Program-made: the position numbers and the translations under genes | In this document: positions 44,255 through 53,600 of the stretch, one piece after another | Numbering within the stretch: position 1 is the stretch's first letter | How the letters are laid out: every line of letters starts with the position of its first letter | Assembly (NCBI RefSeq): GCF_000172415.1 | Contig: NZ_ABLD01000001.1 | Location: 186,001 to 250,000 of the forward strand | From: Paraburkholderia graminis C4D1M | Lineage (GTDB): Bacteria; Pseudomonadota; Gammaproteobacteria; Burkholderiales; Burkholderiaceae | Direction of reading: 5' to 3' | Length of the DNA stretch: 64,000 nucleotides | The notes under the pieces: generated by a model | Seen by the model: only the letters and a program-made list of their open reading frames with translations | What the model was told of the DNA's origin: nothing | Databases searched by the model: none

Positions 44255-44266
44255 AGACCAAAGTCC
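44255..44266 (-). promoter_or_regulatory. GGAC-N4-GTCC box 7
   Basis: AGACCAAAGTCC on the plus strand. The only gene starting nearby is the RRM gene on the minus strand at 44102, so it is assigned that way. The possible -10 in that direction (TTCAGG) is weak. Confidence 0.5.
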
Positions 44267-44334
44267 TACACGCGCACGGCGGTCGCTCTAATGCGCCGGT
44301 TTCTCCGCATGGCCTCTGTCCCGATGCAGCCACG

Positions 44335-44985
44335 CTAACCTCCCAGCGCTTTCACCGCCGCGATGAGCACGACGCCGAGCAAGGCCATAGCAAGGCCCGT
44401 GCGCAGCGGCTTCAGATATTCCGCGTAGCGGCCAAGCGCGACGCCAAGCACGAACAGCATCGCGACGGTGATTACCCGTGACGTGTTCATGGCGGCCTTC
44501 ACGTCGCTCAACAGCAGAAAAGGGACGACCACCGGAAAAGTGGCAATGACCACTAGCGCGAAGATGCCGGCGGCTTCGACAAAGTCCCGCGGCCCGAGTG
44601 CGTGACGACGAAGCGGCTCGATCGTCTGCAAACGCCTGCGCATACCTTCGAGTTCGTCGTCGCCCGTAATGACCCGCACGTGCTCCGGCAATTCATCGGC
44701 AATCAGTCGGCGTGCGCCGTTCGCGTCCGCGCCGAGCGCCTTGTGTGCGATGCGGCGTATCCGCGTGCGTTCGGTCGCGGTCCGCATCAGATACATGACT
44801 GCGTCAACAAGTCCCCACGCGATATTGCAGCCGAGGGCGGCAATGCTCGCCGCACGGGCCGGGTCGCGCGAGGTGGAAGCTATCGATACGGAGCCCATAA
44901 TTGTCACGGCCATGAGGAGGCCGAACAGGATTTCGGAGACGCGATCGATGAGATTGAGCAACGGCACACGCTTATCCTGCTCCAT
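44335..44985 (-). CDS. VIT1/CCC1-like membrane protein
   Basis: 216 residues from the ATG at 44985. The start RVSEILFGLLMAVTIMGSVS and the pair of C-terminal helix pairs (AAGIFALVVIATFPVVVPFL, then VITVAMLFVLGVALGRYAEY) resemble bacterial VIT/CCC1-type iron or manganese transporters. Between them is a soluble basic segment (ERTRIRRIAHKALGADANGA). Metal residues of the eukaryotic VIT are not obvious. Function not settled. Confidence 0.65.
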   Translation of the reverse strand: MEQDKRVPLLNLIDRVSEILFGLLMAVTIMGSVSIASTSRDPARAASIAALGCNIAWGLVDAVMYLMRTATERTRIRRIAHKALGADANGARRLIADELPEHVRVITGDDELEGMRRRLQTIEPLRRHALGPRDFVEAAGIFALVVIATFPVVVPFLLLSDVKAAMNTSRVITVAMLFVLGVALGRYAEYLKPLRTGLAMALLGVVLIAAVKALGG

Positions 44986-45122
44986 GAACACCTCTTACCG
45001 ATTGTTCATTGTTCATTACCTGACGGCTTCTTCGGGCGCGGCTATTTGCGCTATCGACAGATGCGCGCTGCGTTGAAGCGGCTACGCAATGCATTGGATC
45101 ATGGTGGCTGCTCGCCAACATC

Positions 45123-45134
45123 GGCCTAAGGTCC
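45123..45134 (+). promoter_or_regulatory. GGAC-N4-GTCC box 8
   Basis: GGCCTAAGGTCC followed by TATT, with TCGATA at 45158-45163 at the standard spacing, upstream of ppk2. The opposite direction has ATCCAA at the mirror position, so it may also serve the VIT-like gene. Confidence 0.55.
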
Positions 45135-45213
45135 TATTGCCCGCGTCTTATCCGGCGTCGATAGTCGAGAAGGCAAGCGGTGCCGCGCGGGCACAGAATA
45201 TGGAGGCGAGACT

Positions 45214-46035
45214 ATGTCCAGAATGGCCGATGCCAGCAACGTCGAAGACGCCGGACGTGCGCGCAAGCTCGACAACAAGGCGTATATGAAGGAGCTTGCG
45301 AGGCTTCATGTCGAACTGGTCCAGCTTCAGGAATGGACGAAAGCAAGCGGCGCGAAAATATGCGTGATCTTCGAGGGCCGCGATGGCGCGGGCAAGGGCG
45401 GCACCATTAAAGCGATTACAGAACGCGTCAGTCCGCGCGTCTTCCGGGTCGTCGCACTGCCTGCACCCACCGAGCGTGAAAAGAGTCAGATGTACATTCA
45501 GCGCTATCTGCCCTACCTGCCAGCAGCGGGAGAAATCATGCTGTTCGACCGAAGCTGGTACAACCGGGCGGGCGTCGAGCGCGTCATGGGTTTTTGCACC
45601 GATGAACAGGTGCAGGAGTTTCTGCGCGTCGTGCCACTCGTCGAACGCGCGATTATTCATTCGGGCGTGATTCTCCTCAAGTACTGGCTGGAGGTGAGTC
45701 CCGAGGAGCAAACGCGGCGGCTCGAAGCGCGCATCAAGGACGAGCGCAAGATCTGGAAGCTTTCTCCGATGGACATCGAATCGTACCGGCGCTGGTACGA
45801 TTATTCACGCGCCCGCGACGATATGTTCGCGATGACCGACACGGAATTCGCACCGTGGCATGTCGTGATCTCGAACGATAAGAAGCGGGCACGCCTGAAT
45901 CTCATTAGCCATCTATTGAGCCAGATTCCGTATGAGCCCGTGCGACGCGAAGCAATTCAATTGCCGTCGCGACAGAAGGCGAAGAGCTATCAGGAGCCCG
46001 CTTATCCGTATAAATATGTACCCGAAAAATTTTGA
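45214..46035 (+). CDS. ppk2: Polyphosphate kinase 2
   Basis: 273 residues, GGAGGCG before the ATG. Single-domain PPK2: Walker A EGRDGAGKGGT (54-64), then FDRSWYNRAGVERVMGF with D112, the lid region with KYWLEVSPEEQTRRLEARI and NDKKRARLNLISHLLSQIPY. It makes or uses polyphosphate to convert GDP/ADP to GTP/ATP and back. Behind box 8, so polyphosphate energy buffering probably belongs to the same stress programme. Confidence 0.95.
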   Translation: MSRMADASNVEDAGRARKLDNKAYMKELARLHVELVQLQEWTKASGAKICVIFEGRDGAGKGGTIKAITERVSPRVFRVVALPAPTEREKSQMYIQRYLPYLPAAGEIMLFDRSWYNRAGVERVMGFCTDEQVQEFLRVVPLVERAIIHSGVILLKYWLEVSPEEQTRRLEARIKDERKIWKLSPMDIESYRRWYDYSRARDDMFAMTDTEFAPWHVVISNDKKRARLNLISHLLSQIPYEPVRREAIQLPSRQKAKSYQEPAYPYKYVPEKF

Positions 46036-46513
46036 CACGGGTTATACGGTTTGCGTATCCAGACGACTTGCACACGATATATCAGCGCTTCGAACCTTCG
46101 GCGGTGTGACGGCGCTTCATGTCCGTATTCCAGCCCTGAAACGCAATGCGGCACGTCATTCCAACGGCGTTCAGGCTATGTGCGGACAGCCTTAATAGAC
46201 CCGGTGAATCATTCAGTCTTTTTTACTTGGTCGAGATCGAGGGTCAGTCAAATATTAGGGAAAATCTGACAACAAGCCTGTCATTTCATTACGCTTAAGT
46301 ATATCTTTCTCAAAAGACGCGCAGACAGAACATCGTCTTAGCCGGGTCCGCGGTCGAATACTTCGCTATTAGTGGATCGCTGCTGAATTCACAGGTCGGT
46401 GCGCTGGCTCGTCAGCGAGAAGGTTCGCGGCCACGCGGCAAGCATCGGCTGCAAACTGCTGCAAATCGACGTTGCTGCTCGACACCGTAAGGCATCCTAC
46501 GGAGAGTTCGATC
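46036..46513. other. Intergenic region before the histidine kinase
   Basis: 478 bases, less GC-rich than its neighbours, with no convincing gene and no GGAC-N4-GTCC box. It must hold the promoter of the kinase/response-regulator operon, but no element stands out. Confidence 0.5.
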
Positions 46514-48034
46514 ATGAATGGTCTCAGGCATCATCATCGCAACGTAGTGTCCGAAGTCGTGGCAGCAGTTGAGCGGCTCATTTCTCCAGGGCGGGTTCGC
46601 GCCGCCGCTTCCGGTTCAGCGCTCGAGCTTATGGCGGGCACAATTAAGACACCCATGCATCTGCACGACGCAGGATTCCATCTCCCCCGCGACCGGTCGG
46701 CAGCGGGCCAGAATACGGTGCGTCGGGACCCGCGCAGCACACGCGCGCGCAGGCATTCCGCGGTAGCTCAAGCCGGACGGGCGAGCCGATTGAGCGCTGT
46801 GCTAGCCGGATATATACCCTGGTGGCACCGCCGCGCTGACGACGCGCCGTCTGGCTACGCAGGCGCCGATCTGAGGCCGCTGCTGGATGCGATGCCGGTT
46901 GCGGTGATGGTCATCGATGACGACTATCGGGTCATGCAGGTCAATGAACCGGCGGCGGCGCTCTTCGGGTATACGGCAAACGAACTGTGCAGCCTGTCCT
47001 TCATGCAATTGTGTCCGCGCATGGCGGACGACACCGCGCACGACACAGCCGACGACACAGCCGATCACACAGCCGACGACACAGATAAGCAGGCCATACC
47101 CTCGGGCGCCTTCGTGCCGGGTTCGCGCGCTGGGACCGCAGGCGTGCGACGCATGGCGGTCGCCCGGTGCAGGGACGGCGGCGAGCGTCCGGTCAGCGTG
47201 CAATGCACGCGATATGAAGCGGGCGCATCGCCGTGGATCGTGACTATCGTGGATCCGTGCGAACACGCGCACGCCTCCGCAGACGACCTGAAGAGTGTGC
47301 AACCCGCGCGGGTGTCGGATCTGAGCGAAATGGCGGCGGCTCTCGCGCATGAAATCAATCAGCCGCTCACCGCGATTCTCGGCAACGCGCAGGCGGCGCA
47401 GCGATTTCTCCAGTCGCCCGTAAGCGACCCTGACAATTTGCGGGAAGCGCTCGCGGACATCGTCGACGACAGCTTCAGAGCCACTGAAATTGTTCGCAAA
47501 CTGCGCCAACTGGTCAGAGGCGCGACGCCCGAAACGCGGCCGCTCGCTATCGATACGCTCGTGCGCGGCGCGACCCACCTGATGCGCCGCAGTGCGCTCG
47601 CACTTGGCGTAAGCGTCACGCTCGACGTCGAAAAGCATTTGCCGCAAGTACGCGGCGACAACACGCAGTTGCAGCAGGTGATGATCAATCTGTTGCAAAA
47701 CGCATTCGACGCCGTCGAACAGTGCAGTGCGGAACATCGCGTGGTCTCGGTGAGAATCAGGGCAGCGCCTCAGCAGGCAGGCGTCAGCATCACCGTGAAC
47801 GATCGGGGGCAGGGGCTCAATGCGGACCAGGTCGGCGACGTATTCAAACCTTTTTTCACGTCGAAGATGCATGGGCTCGGCCTTGGCCTGTCGATCAGCA
47901 GTTCGATAATCTCGATGCATGGCGGCCGTCTGTGGGCCGACAACAACGATGATGGGGGTGCAACATTTCACATCCTGCTTCCATCGGCGGGCGACGCTGA
48001 AGGCCTGGCATCCGGTTCTCGCTATACGTCGTGA
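46514..48034 (+). CDS. PAS-domain sensor histidine kinase (FixL/DctB-like core)
   Basis: 506 residues from the ATG at 46514 (GGAGAG). Residues 1-115 have no clear domain or membrane span. PAS domain about 120-250 (LLDAMPVAVMVIDDDYRVMQ, then NEPAAALFGYTANELC). The H-box is AAALAHEINQPLTAILGN (H279), followed by NLLQNAFDAVEQ, DRGQGL and GLGLGLSIS ATP-binding motifs. Cytoplasmic. A DDTA/HDTA/DHTA tandem insert lies within the PAS region. The FixJ-type regulator overlaps its stop (GTGA), so they are a pair. I see no FixL-type haem-binding motif I could vouch for. Confidence 0.92.
   Translation: MNGLRHHHRNVVSEVVAAVERLISPGRVRAAASGSALELMAGTIKTPMHLHDAGFHLPRDRSAAGQNTVRRDPRSTRARRHSAVAQAGRASRLSAVLAGYIPWWHRRADDAPSGYAGADLRPLLDAMPVAVMVIDDDYRVMQVNEPAAALFGYTANELCSLSFMQLCPRMADDTAHDTADDTADHTADDTDKQAIPSGAFVPGSRAGTAGVRRMAVARCRDGGERPVSVQCTRYEAGASPWIVTIVDPCEHAHASADDLKSVQPARVSDLSEMAAALAHEINQPLTAILGNAQAAQRFLQSPVSDPDNLREALADIVDDSFRATEIVRKLRQLVRGATPETRPLAIDTLVRGATHLMRRSALALGVSVTLDVEKHLPQVRGDNTQLQQVMINLLQNAFDAVEQCSAEHRVVSVRIRAAPQQAGVSITVNDRGQGLNADQVGDVFKPFFTSKMHGLGLGLSISSSIISMHGGRLWADNNDDGGATFHILLPSAGDAEGLASGSRYTS
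47027..47083 (+). repeat. 12-bp tandem repeat inside the kinase PAS region
   Basis: Nearly five units of a 12-bp repeat encode DDTA-HDTA-DDTA-DHTA-DDT (residues 172-190). In-frame copy changes would alter a loop of the sensor domain without breaking the gene. Confidence 0.8.
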
Positions 48035-48660
48035 ACGCTTCCGCTCCCGTGGTGTTCATCGTCGATGACGACGAACACGTCCGCACTGCTCTGGCACGAC
48101 TGATCCGCTCCGCGGGGCATCGCGTGGAAACGTTCGCCAGTGCGGAAGCGTTTATCGAAGACGCCGATCTGGAAGCGTCTCCGGCATGTCTGTTGCTGGA
48201 CCTGCAACTTCCCGATCTGAGCGGACTCGCGCTCCAACGCCGGTTGCACGAGTGCGTGCCGGTCATTGTCATCTCCGGTCATGGCGACCTGGATTCCGCC
48301 ATCGATGCAATGAAGGCCGGCGCGGCTGACTTCCTGCCGAAGCCTGTCCATGACGCCGTGTTGCTCGACGTGCTCGAACGTGCGCTAGAACGGGCACGGC
48401 GCATTTTCGCGGCGCGCGCGGAACTCGCCGACATCCATAGCCGCCTGAATCAGCTTACGCCGCGCGAGCGCGAGGTGATGATGCTCGTGGTGGAAGGCTA
48501 TCTGAACAAGCAGGTGGCGAGCGAACTCGGGGCGGCGGAAAAGACCATCAAGATCCATCGCGCACGTGTGATGGAAAAGATGAAAGCCGGTTCGCTTGCT
48601 GAACTCGTCCGTCTTGCCGAGAAGGCTCGTTTGGCACAGAGCGCAGACCCCGGGCGCTAG
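48031..48660 (+). CDS. FixJ/NarL-family response regulator
   Basis: 209 residues; GTG start overlapping the kinase stop. Receiver: VDDDEH acid pocket, phospho-acceptor D57 in LLLDLQLPD, K104 in LPKPV. LuxR-type HTH at 140-200 (LTPREREVMMLVVEGYLNKQ, then recognition helix AAEKTIKIHRARVMEKM). The AEKTxK segment is also found in the recognition helix of DosR/DevR. Best candidate to bind the GGAC-N4-GTCC boxes around it. Confidence 0.94.
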   Translation: MNASAPVVFIVDDDEHVRTALARLIRSAGHRVETFASAEAFIEDADLEASPACLLLDLQLPDLSGLALQRRLHECVPVIVISGHGDLDSAIDAMKAGAADFLPKPVHDAVLLDVLERALERARRIFAARAELADIHSRLNQLTPREREVMMLVVEGYLNKQVASELGAAEKTIKIHRARVMEKMKAGSLAELVRLAEKARLAQSADPGR

Positions 48661-48751
48661 CAGAACGCATGCGTGTCGCCCGGGTACGGGCGTTCTGCCT
48701 ATCCGTAAATCGTTGAAATTCCTCGTAATCCTTCGCAATCCGTCAGGGACG

Positions 48752-48763
48752 AGACCAAAGTCC
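48752..48763 (+). promoter_or_regulatory. GGAC-N4-GTCC box 9
   Basis: AGACCAAAGTCC followed by TATT, with GCTACGCT at 48787-48794 aligned to the TATAGGCT of boxes 1 and 2. Faces the stand-alone receiver gene. Confidence 0.6.
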
Positions 48764-48846
48764 TATTTCCGTCTACGCGCCGGACGGCTACGCTTCTCTA
48801 CTCAATCGCCTTTTTGCCGCACCGTCTGAAAGGTCCGACACACCAT

Positions 48847-49233
48847 ATGGGTAATGCCACACCAACAACGGCCGTGGTCGACGATGAAGAGTCGGTCGGA
48901 AGGGCGATCAAGCGCCTGCTGAGGTCGGTTGGCATGGAGGCCGAGGTCTTCACCACAGGGGAACAGTTCCTCGACAGGCTGTCGTCGGTTCCGTCATTCC
49001 GTCCTGGCTGCGCGGTTCTCGACGTTCAGATGCCCGGCATCAGCGGACTCGATGTGCAGCGCCGGCTGGCGGGAAGTCTGATTCGCGTCGTCATCATAAC
49101 GGCTCACGACGATGCCGCCGTGCGGGAGCAGGTTCTGGCCGCAGGCGCAGTCGGCTATTTGCGCAAACCATTCAACGGTTCGGTCCTGATCCGCACGGTC
49201 CAGATGGCGCTGGGCATTCCGCTCACGCCCTGA
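48847..49233 (+). CDS. Stand-alone receiver-domain protein (CheY-like)
   Basis: 128 residues consisting of one receiver domain: VDDEES pocket, D59 in AVLDVQMPG, K in YLRKPF, with T in ITAHDD. No output domain. The sequence is close to FixJ-type receivers. It could compete with the response regulator for the kinase (phosphate sink) or act in a relay. Behind box 9, which suggests feedback. Confidence 0.9.
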   Translation: MGNATPTTAVVDDEESVGRAIKRLLRSVGMEAEVFTTGEQFLDRLSSVPSFRPGCAVLDVQMPGISGLDVQRRLAGSLIRVVIITAHDDAAVREQVLAAGAVGYLRKPFNGSVLIRTVQMALGIPLTP

Positions 49234-49282
49234 CGCCGCTGTTGCCGCGTCTGCTACGCAGAGGCGCACGCGCCGCGATATG

Positions 49283-49294
49283 AGACCAAAGTCC
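49283..49294 (+). promoter_or_regulatory. GGAC-N4-GTCC box 10
   Basis: AGACCAAAGTCC followed by CATT, 117 bases before the RND operon. The expected -10 position shows ACCAAA, a weak match. Confidence 0.5.
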
Positions 49295-49410
49295 CATTGC
49301 CCTGCCTTTGCGCGATGACCAAACTGGAATTCCCGCAGCCGTCAGCCGCGCTGACGCCATCCGGAGAATACGGTGATAAAGACCCCGGACGCATTTAGCC
49401 GGAGCATGCG

Positions 49411-50676
49411 ATGAATACTGCCTCCGTTACCTGCTTGCTGCCAGGGCTGCCGGTGCGTCTTTCTCGAGCGCTGACGGGCACGCCCGACGATGCTGGGCCT
49501 ATCCGGCATTCGCAGTCGACACTGCGGCAGTTGCTGATCCCGTTGCTGATGTCGATGCTGGCTCTTGCGCTGCTCGCGCTCGTCGCGGGCTGCGGCAAGA
49601 GTGAGGCATTGCCGCAACCCAGTGCGCCCGAAGTCACTGTGATGACGGTGACGCCGCGCGACACGCCTGTGCAGTTTGAATTCACCGCGCAGACAGAGAG
49701 CTCGCGCGAAGTTCAGATACGCGCGCGGGTCGACGGCTTCCTCGATCGGCGCGCGTACGTCGAGGGCTCGCTGGTGAAGACCGGGCAGACCATGTTTCTG
49801 ATGGACCCGAAGCCGTTCGAGGCCGCGCTGCGTACCGCAAAAGGTCAACTGGCGCAGCAGCAGGCGCGGCACCAGGTGGCAAAGGCCAATCTGGCGCGCG
49901 TGCAACCGCTGGTGGCGCAGAACGCGTTGAGCAAAAAAGATCTCGACGACGCGGTCGGCGGCGAGGCGCAAGCCGCCGCGGCGGTTATCGCCGCCAAAGG
50001 CGAAGTGGACACCGCGAACCTGAACCTCAGCTATACGACGATCAAATCGCCGCTGACCGGCCTGTCGAGCTTCGCGCGGCAACAGGATGGCAGCTACGTC
50101 ACGGCGACGCAATCGGGATTGCTGACGACCGTCTATCAGTTGGATCCGATGTGGGTCAACTTCAGCATTTCCGAGAATGAAATGCTGAGATACCGCGATC
50201 AGATTGCCACCGGACGTCTGCGCTTCCCTCCGAATAACGGCTTCACGGTGTCGCTGGTCCTGGCCGACGGCGGGGTCTATCCGGAGCAAGGCTCCATCGA
50301 CTTTGCCAATCCTGCTTTCAGCACGGAGACGGGAACCTTCCTCGTGCGGGCCGTGTTCGACAATGCGAAGTCCGTCCTGCGTCCCGGACAATTCGTGCGC
50401 GCGCGCGTGGCCGGCGCGATCCGGCCCAACGCGATTCTCGTGCCTCAGCGCGCGGTGCTGCAAGGCTCGAAGAGCCACTTTCTGTGGGTCGTAGACAACG
50501 AATCGAAGGGCCATCAGCGGGTCGTCGAAGTCGGTGAATGGCAAGGCGACGACTGGTTCATCACGGACGGACTGAAGGCCGGCGAGCGTGTCGTCGTCGA
50601 CGGCGCGATCCGCGTGACGGCCGGCGTGCCGCTAAAAATCGTCCAGCGGCCGACAAGCGCCGGCGGCACGCAATAA
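49411..50676 (+). CDS. RND efflux periplasmic adaptor lipoprotein
   Basis: 421 residues with CGGAG before the ATG. An unusual 46-residue N-terminal extension precedes the lipoprotein signal (SMLALALLALVAGC). AcrA/MexA layout follows: first barrel strand VQFEFTAQTESSREVQIRAR, lipoyl half VEGSLVKTGQTMFLMDPKPF, helical hairpin GQLAQQQARHQVAKANLARV, second lipoyl half YTTIKSPLTG and membrane-proximal GDDWFITDGLKAGERVVVDG. Connects the RND pump to the outer-membrane channel. First of six genes behind box 10. Confidence 0.93.
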   Translation: MNTASVTCLLPGLPVRLSRALTGTPDDAGPIRHSQSTLRQLLIPLLMSMLALALLALVAGCGKSEALPQPSAPEVTVMTVTPRDTPVQFEFTAQTESSREVQIRARVDGFLDRRAYVEGSLVKTGQTMFLMDPKPFEAALRTAKGQLAQQQARHQVAKANLARVQPLVAQNALSKKDLDDAVGGEAQAAAAVIAAKGEVDTANLNLSYTTIKSPLTGLSSFARQQDGSYVTATQSGLLTTVYQLDPMWVNFSISENEMLRYRDQIATGRLRFPPNNGFTVSLVLADGGVYPEQGSIDFANPAFSTETGTFLVRAVFDNAKSVLRPGQFVRARVAGAIRPNAILVPQRAVLQGSKSHFLWVVDNESKGHQRVVEVGEWQGDDWFITDGLKAGERVVVDGAIRVTAGVPLKIVQRPTSAGGTQ

Positions 50677-50688
50677 AGGACGGCAACG

Positions 50689-53600
50689 ATGAGTATTTCC
50701 CACTACTGCATCGACCGGCCGATCTTCGCGTCCGTGATCTCCATCGTCATCACGCTGGGCGGCGCGTTGACGATGTTCTCATTGCCCGTCGCCCAGTATC
50801 CGGATATCACGCCGCCGCAGATCACGATCTCCGCCACCTATCCGGGAGCGAGCGCCGATGTTGTCGCCAACAATGTGGCCGCACCGATCGAGCAGCAGGT
50901 GAACGGCGCGGACAACATGATTTACATGAACTCGTCGAGTTCGTCGACCGGCAATCTGACCATTAACGCGTTCTTCGAAATCGGCACCAATCCGCAGCTC
51001 GCGCAGGTCGACGTACAGAACCGCGTGAACCTGGCACTGCCGCAACTGCCGCAGTCGGTTCAGGCGCAGGGCGTCCAGGTGCAGAAGAAGTCGTCGGCAT
51101 TCATGATGGTCATCGCCATCTATTCGCCGGACCAGCGCTTTAACAGCACGTATATCGCGAACTACGCGAACATCTATGTGCTCGATGCACTGAAGCGCAT
51201 TCCCGGCGCCAACCAGTCGAGCATCTTCGGTACGCCTGACTACGCGATGCGAGTGTGGCTAAAGCCCGACCGCATGGCGCAGCTCGCGATCACGGCGACC
51301 GATGTGCAAACCGCGGTGCAGAACCAGAACCAGCAGTTCGCGGTCGGCCGCATCGGGCAGTCGCCTACGGGATCGCCCGTCGAACAGTCTTTCGCGGTGA
51401 CGACAAGCGGCCGTCTCGCCGAGCCGGCGCAGTTCGAAAACATCATCCTGCGCGCCGCCAGCGAAGGTTCGGCGATCGTGCGGCTGAAGGACGTAGGCAG
51501 GGCCGAACTCGGGCAAAAAGACTATTCGATCCGCAGCCGTTTCCAGGGCAAGCCCGCGACGATCATCGCGGTTTATCAGCAACCCGGCGCAAACGCGCTC
51601 GATGTATCGAAGCAGGTGCGCGCGAGTCTTGCGGAACTCAGCAAGTCGTTCCCGGAGGGCATCAAATACGACATCGCGATGGATACAACGGAGTTCACGC
51701 GAGCGTCCATCTCCGACGTGATCCACACGTTCTTCGAAGCGCTGGTGCTGGTCGTGATCGTCGTGTACATCTTCCTGCAAAGTCTTCGCGCGACGCTCAT
51801 CCCGGTGCTGGCAGTGCCGATTTCGATTGTCGGGACGTGCATGGGCATGGCGCTGCTGGGTTTCTCGATCAACATGCTGACGCTCTTCGGGATGGTGCTC
51901 GCGATCGGCATCGTGGTTGACGACGCGATCGTGGTGATCGAGAACGTCGAGCGCAACATGACGGTCCACAAGCTTCCTCCGAAGGAAGCTGCCAAGGCGG
52001 CGATGGACGAGGTCGCGGGACCGGTCATCGCGATCGTGCTCGTGCTGTGCGCGGTGTTCGTGCCAGTGGCGTTCGTGAGCGGGATCACCGGTCAGTTATA
52101 CAAGCAGTTCGCTATCACGATTGCGATCTCGGTGGTCATCTCCGGTCTCGTGGCACTGACCTTGTCGCCGGCGCTGGCCGCGGTGCTGCTCAAGAGCACG
52201 CACAAGGAGAAGAAGGGCTTTTTCCGCTGGTTCGAGAATGCGTTCGCGCGAATGACAAGCGGCTACTCGCGCGCGATCCAGTTCATCATCAAGCGCTTCG
52301 TACTAGGCTTGCTGATCTTTGTGGGCATGATCGCGCTGACCGTGGTGATCGTTAAAGCCATTCCGGGTGCGTTCCTGCCGCCCGAGGACCAGGGCTATCT
52401 GCTCGGCGCGGTCCAGTTGCCCGATGCCGCGAGCCTGGATCGCACGGCGTCGGTGTCCGACCAGGTTACCGAGTACTTCATGAAGCAGGAGGCGGTCGGC
52501 AGCATCACCACGGTCGACGGTTACAGCTTGCTGGATGTCCAGAACAAGAATAACGCCAGCACCTTTTTCGTCGGCCTGAAGGGTTTCGACGAGCGCTACA
52601 CGCGCGCGAACCGCAGCACGCAAAACGCAAAAGCGGTGCTGACGGACGCTTACCGGACCTTGTCGAAAGTGACGGCCGGGCTCGTCATTCCGGTCAATCC
52701 GCCATCCATTCCAGGCCTCGGCACAACGGGCGGAACCGAAGTCTGGATACAGAGCAAGGGCGACGCGACGATTGATCAGCTCGCCGGCGTCGTTCAGCAA
52801 TTCATCGAGCAGGCGCGCAAGCGCCCCGAACTTTCGCGCGTCACGACGACGTTCAACGCTTCGTCGCAGCAGTTGCTGGTCGAGGTGGACCGTGAGAGGG
52901 CGCAGACGCTCGGCGTGCCGATTGAAGACATTTACAGCTCCATGCAGACGATGTTCGGCTCCCTCTATGTCTCGCAATTCAACCGCTCCAGCCGGCTGTG
53001 GCAGGTCATCTTGCAGGCCGATCCGGTGTACCGCCTCAGGCCTCAGGATCTGGATCAGATCTTCGTGCGCGGCAAGAGCGGATCGATGATTCCTCTGAGG
53101 GCGGTCGCGACTTACCGATACGTCACGGGTCCCGATCTGCTGACGCGTTTCAACAATTTCCCGGCGGTTCTGGTCACGGCGAATGCGGCGCCCGGCTACA
53201 GTTCGGGCCAGGTGATCAGCACGCTGGAAGAACTCGCCGCGCAGATGCCCGCCGGCTACGGCGTAGCGTGGAGCGGTGAGGCTTATGAAGCACGCAAGTC
53301 CGGCGGGACCTCCGGCGCGGTGTTCATCTTCGGCCTGATCATGGTGTTCCTGATCCTCGCCGCCCAGTACGAAAAGTGGTCGCTGCCGGTCGGCGTGCTG
53401 ATGGCGGTTCCATTTGCGCTATTCGGGGCATTCCTCGCGATCATGATGCGCGGCCTCGAAAACGACATCTATTTCCAGATCGGTCTCACGATGCTGGTCG
53501 CGCTCGCGGCGAAGAATGCGATTCTCATCTTCGAGTTCGCGGTGATCAACCGGGAGGCGGGCGCGTCGGTCCTGGATGCGACCGTGCGCGCGTCCGAAGA

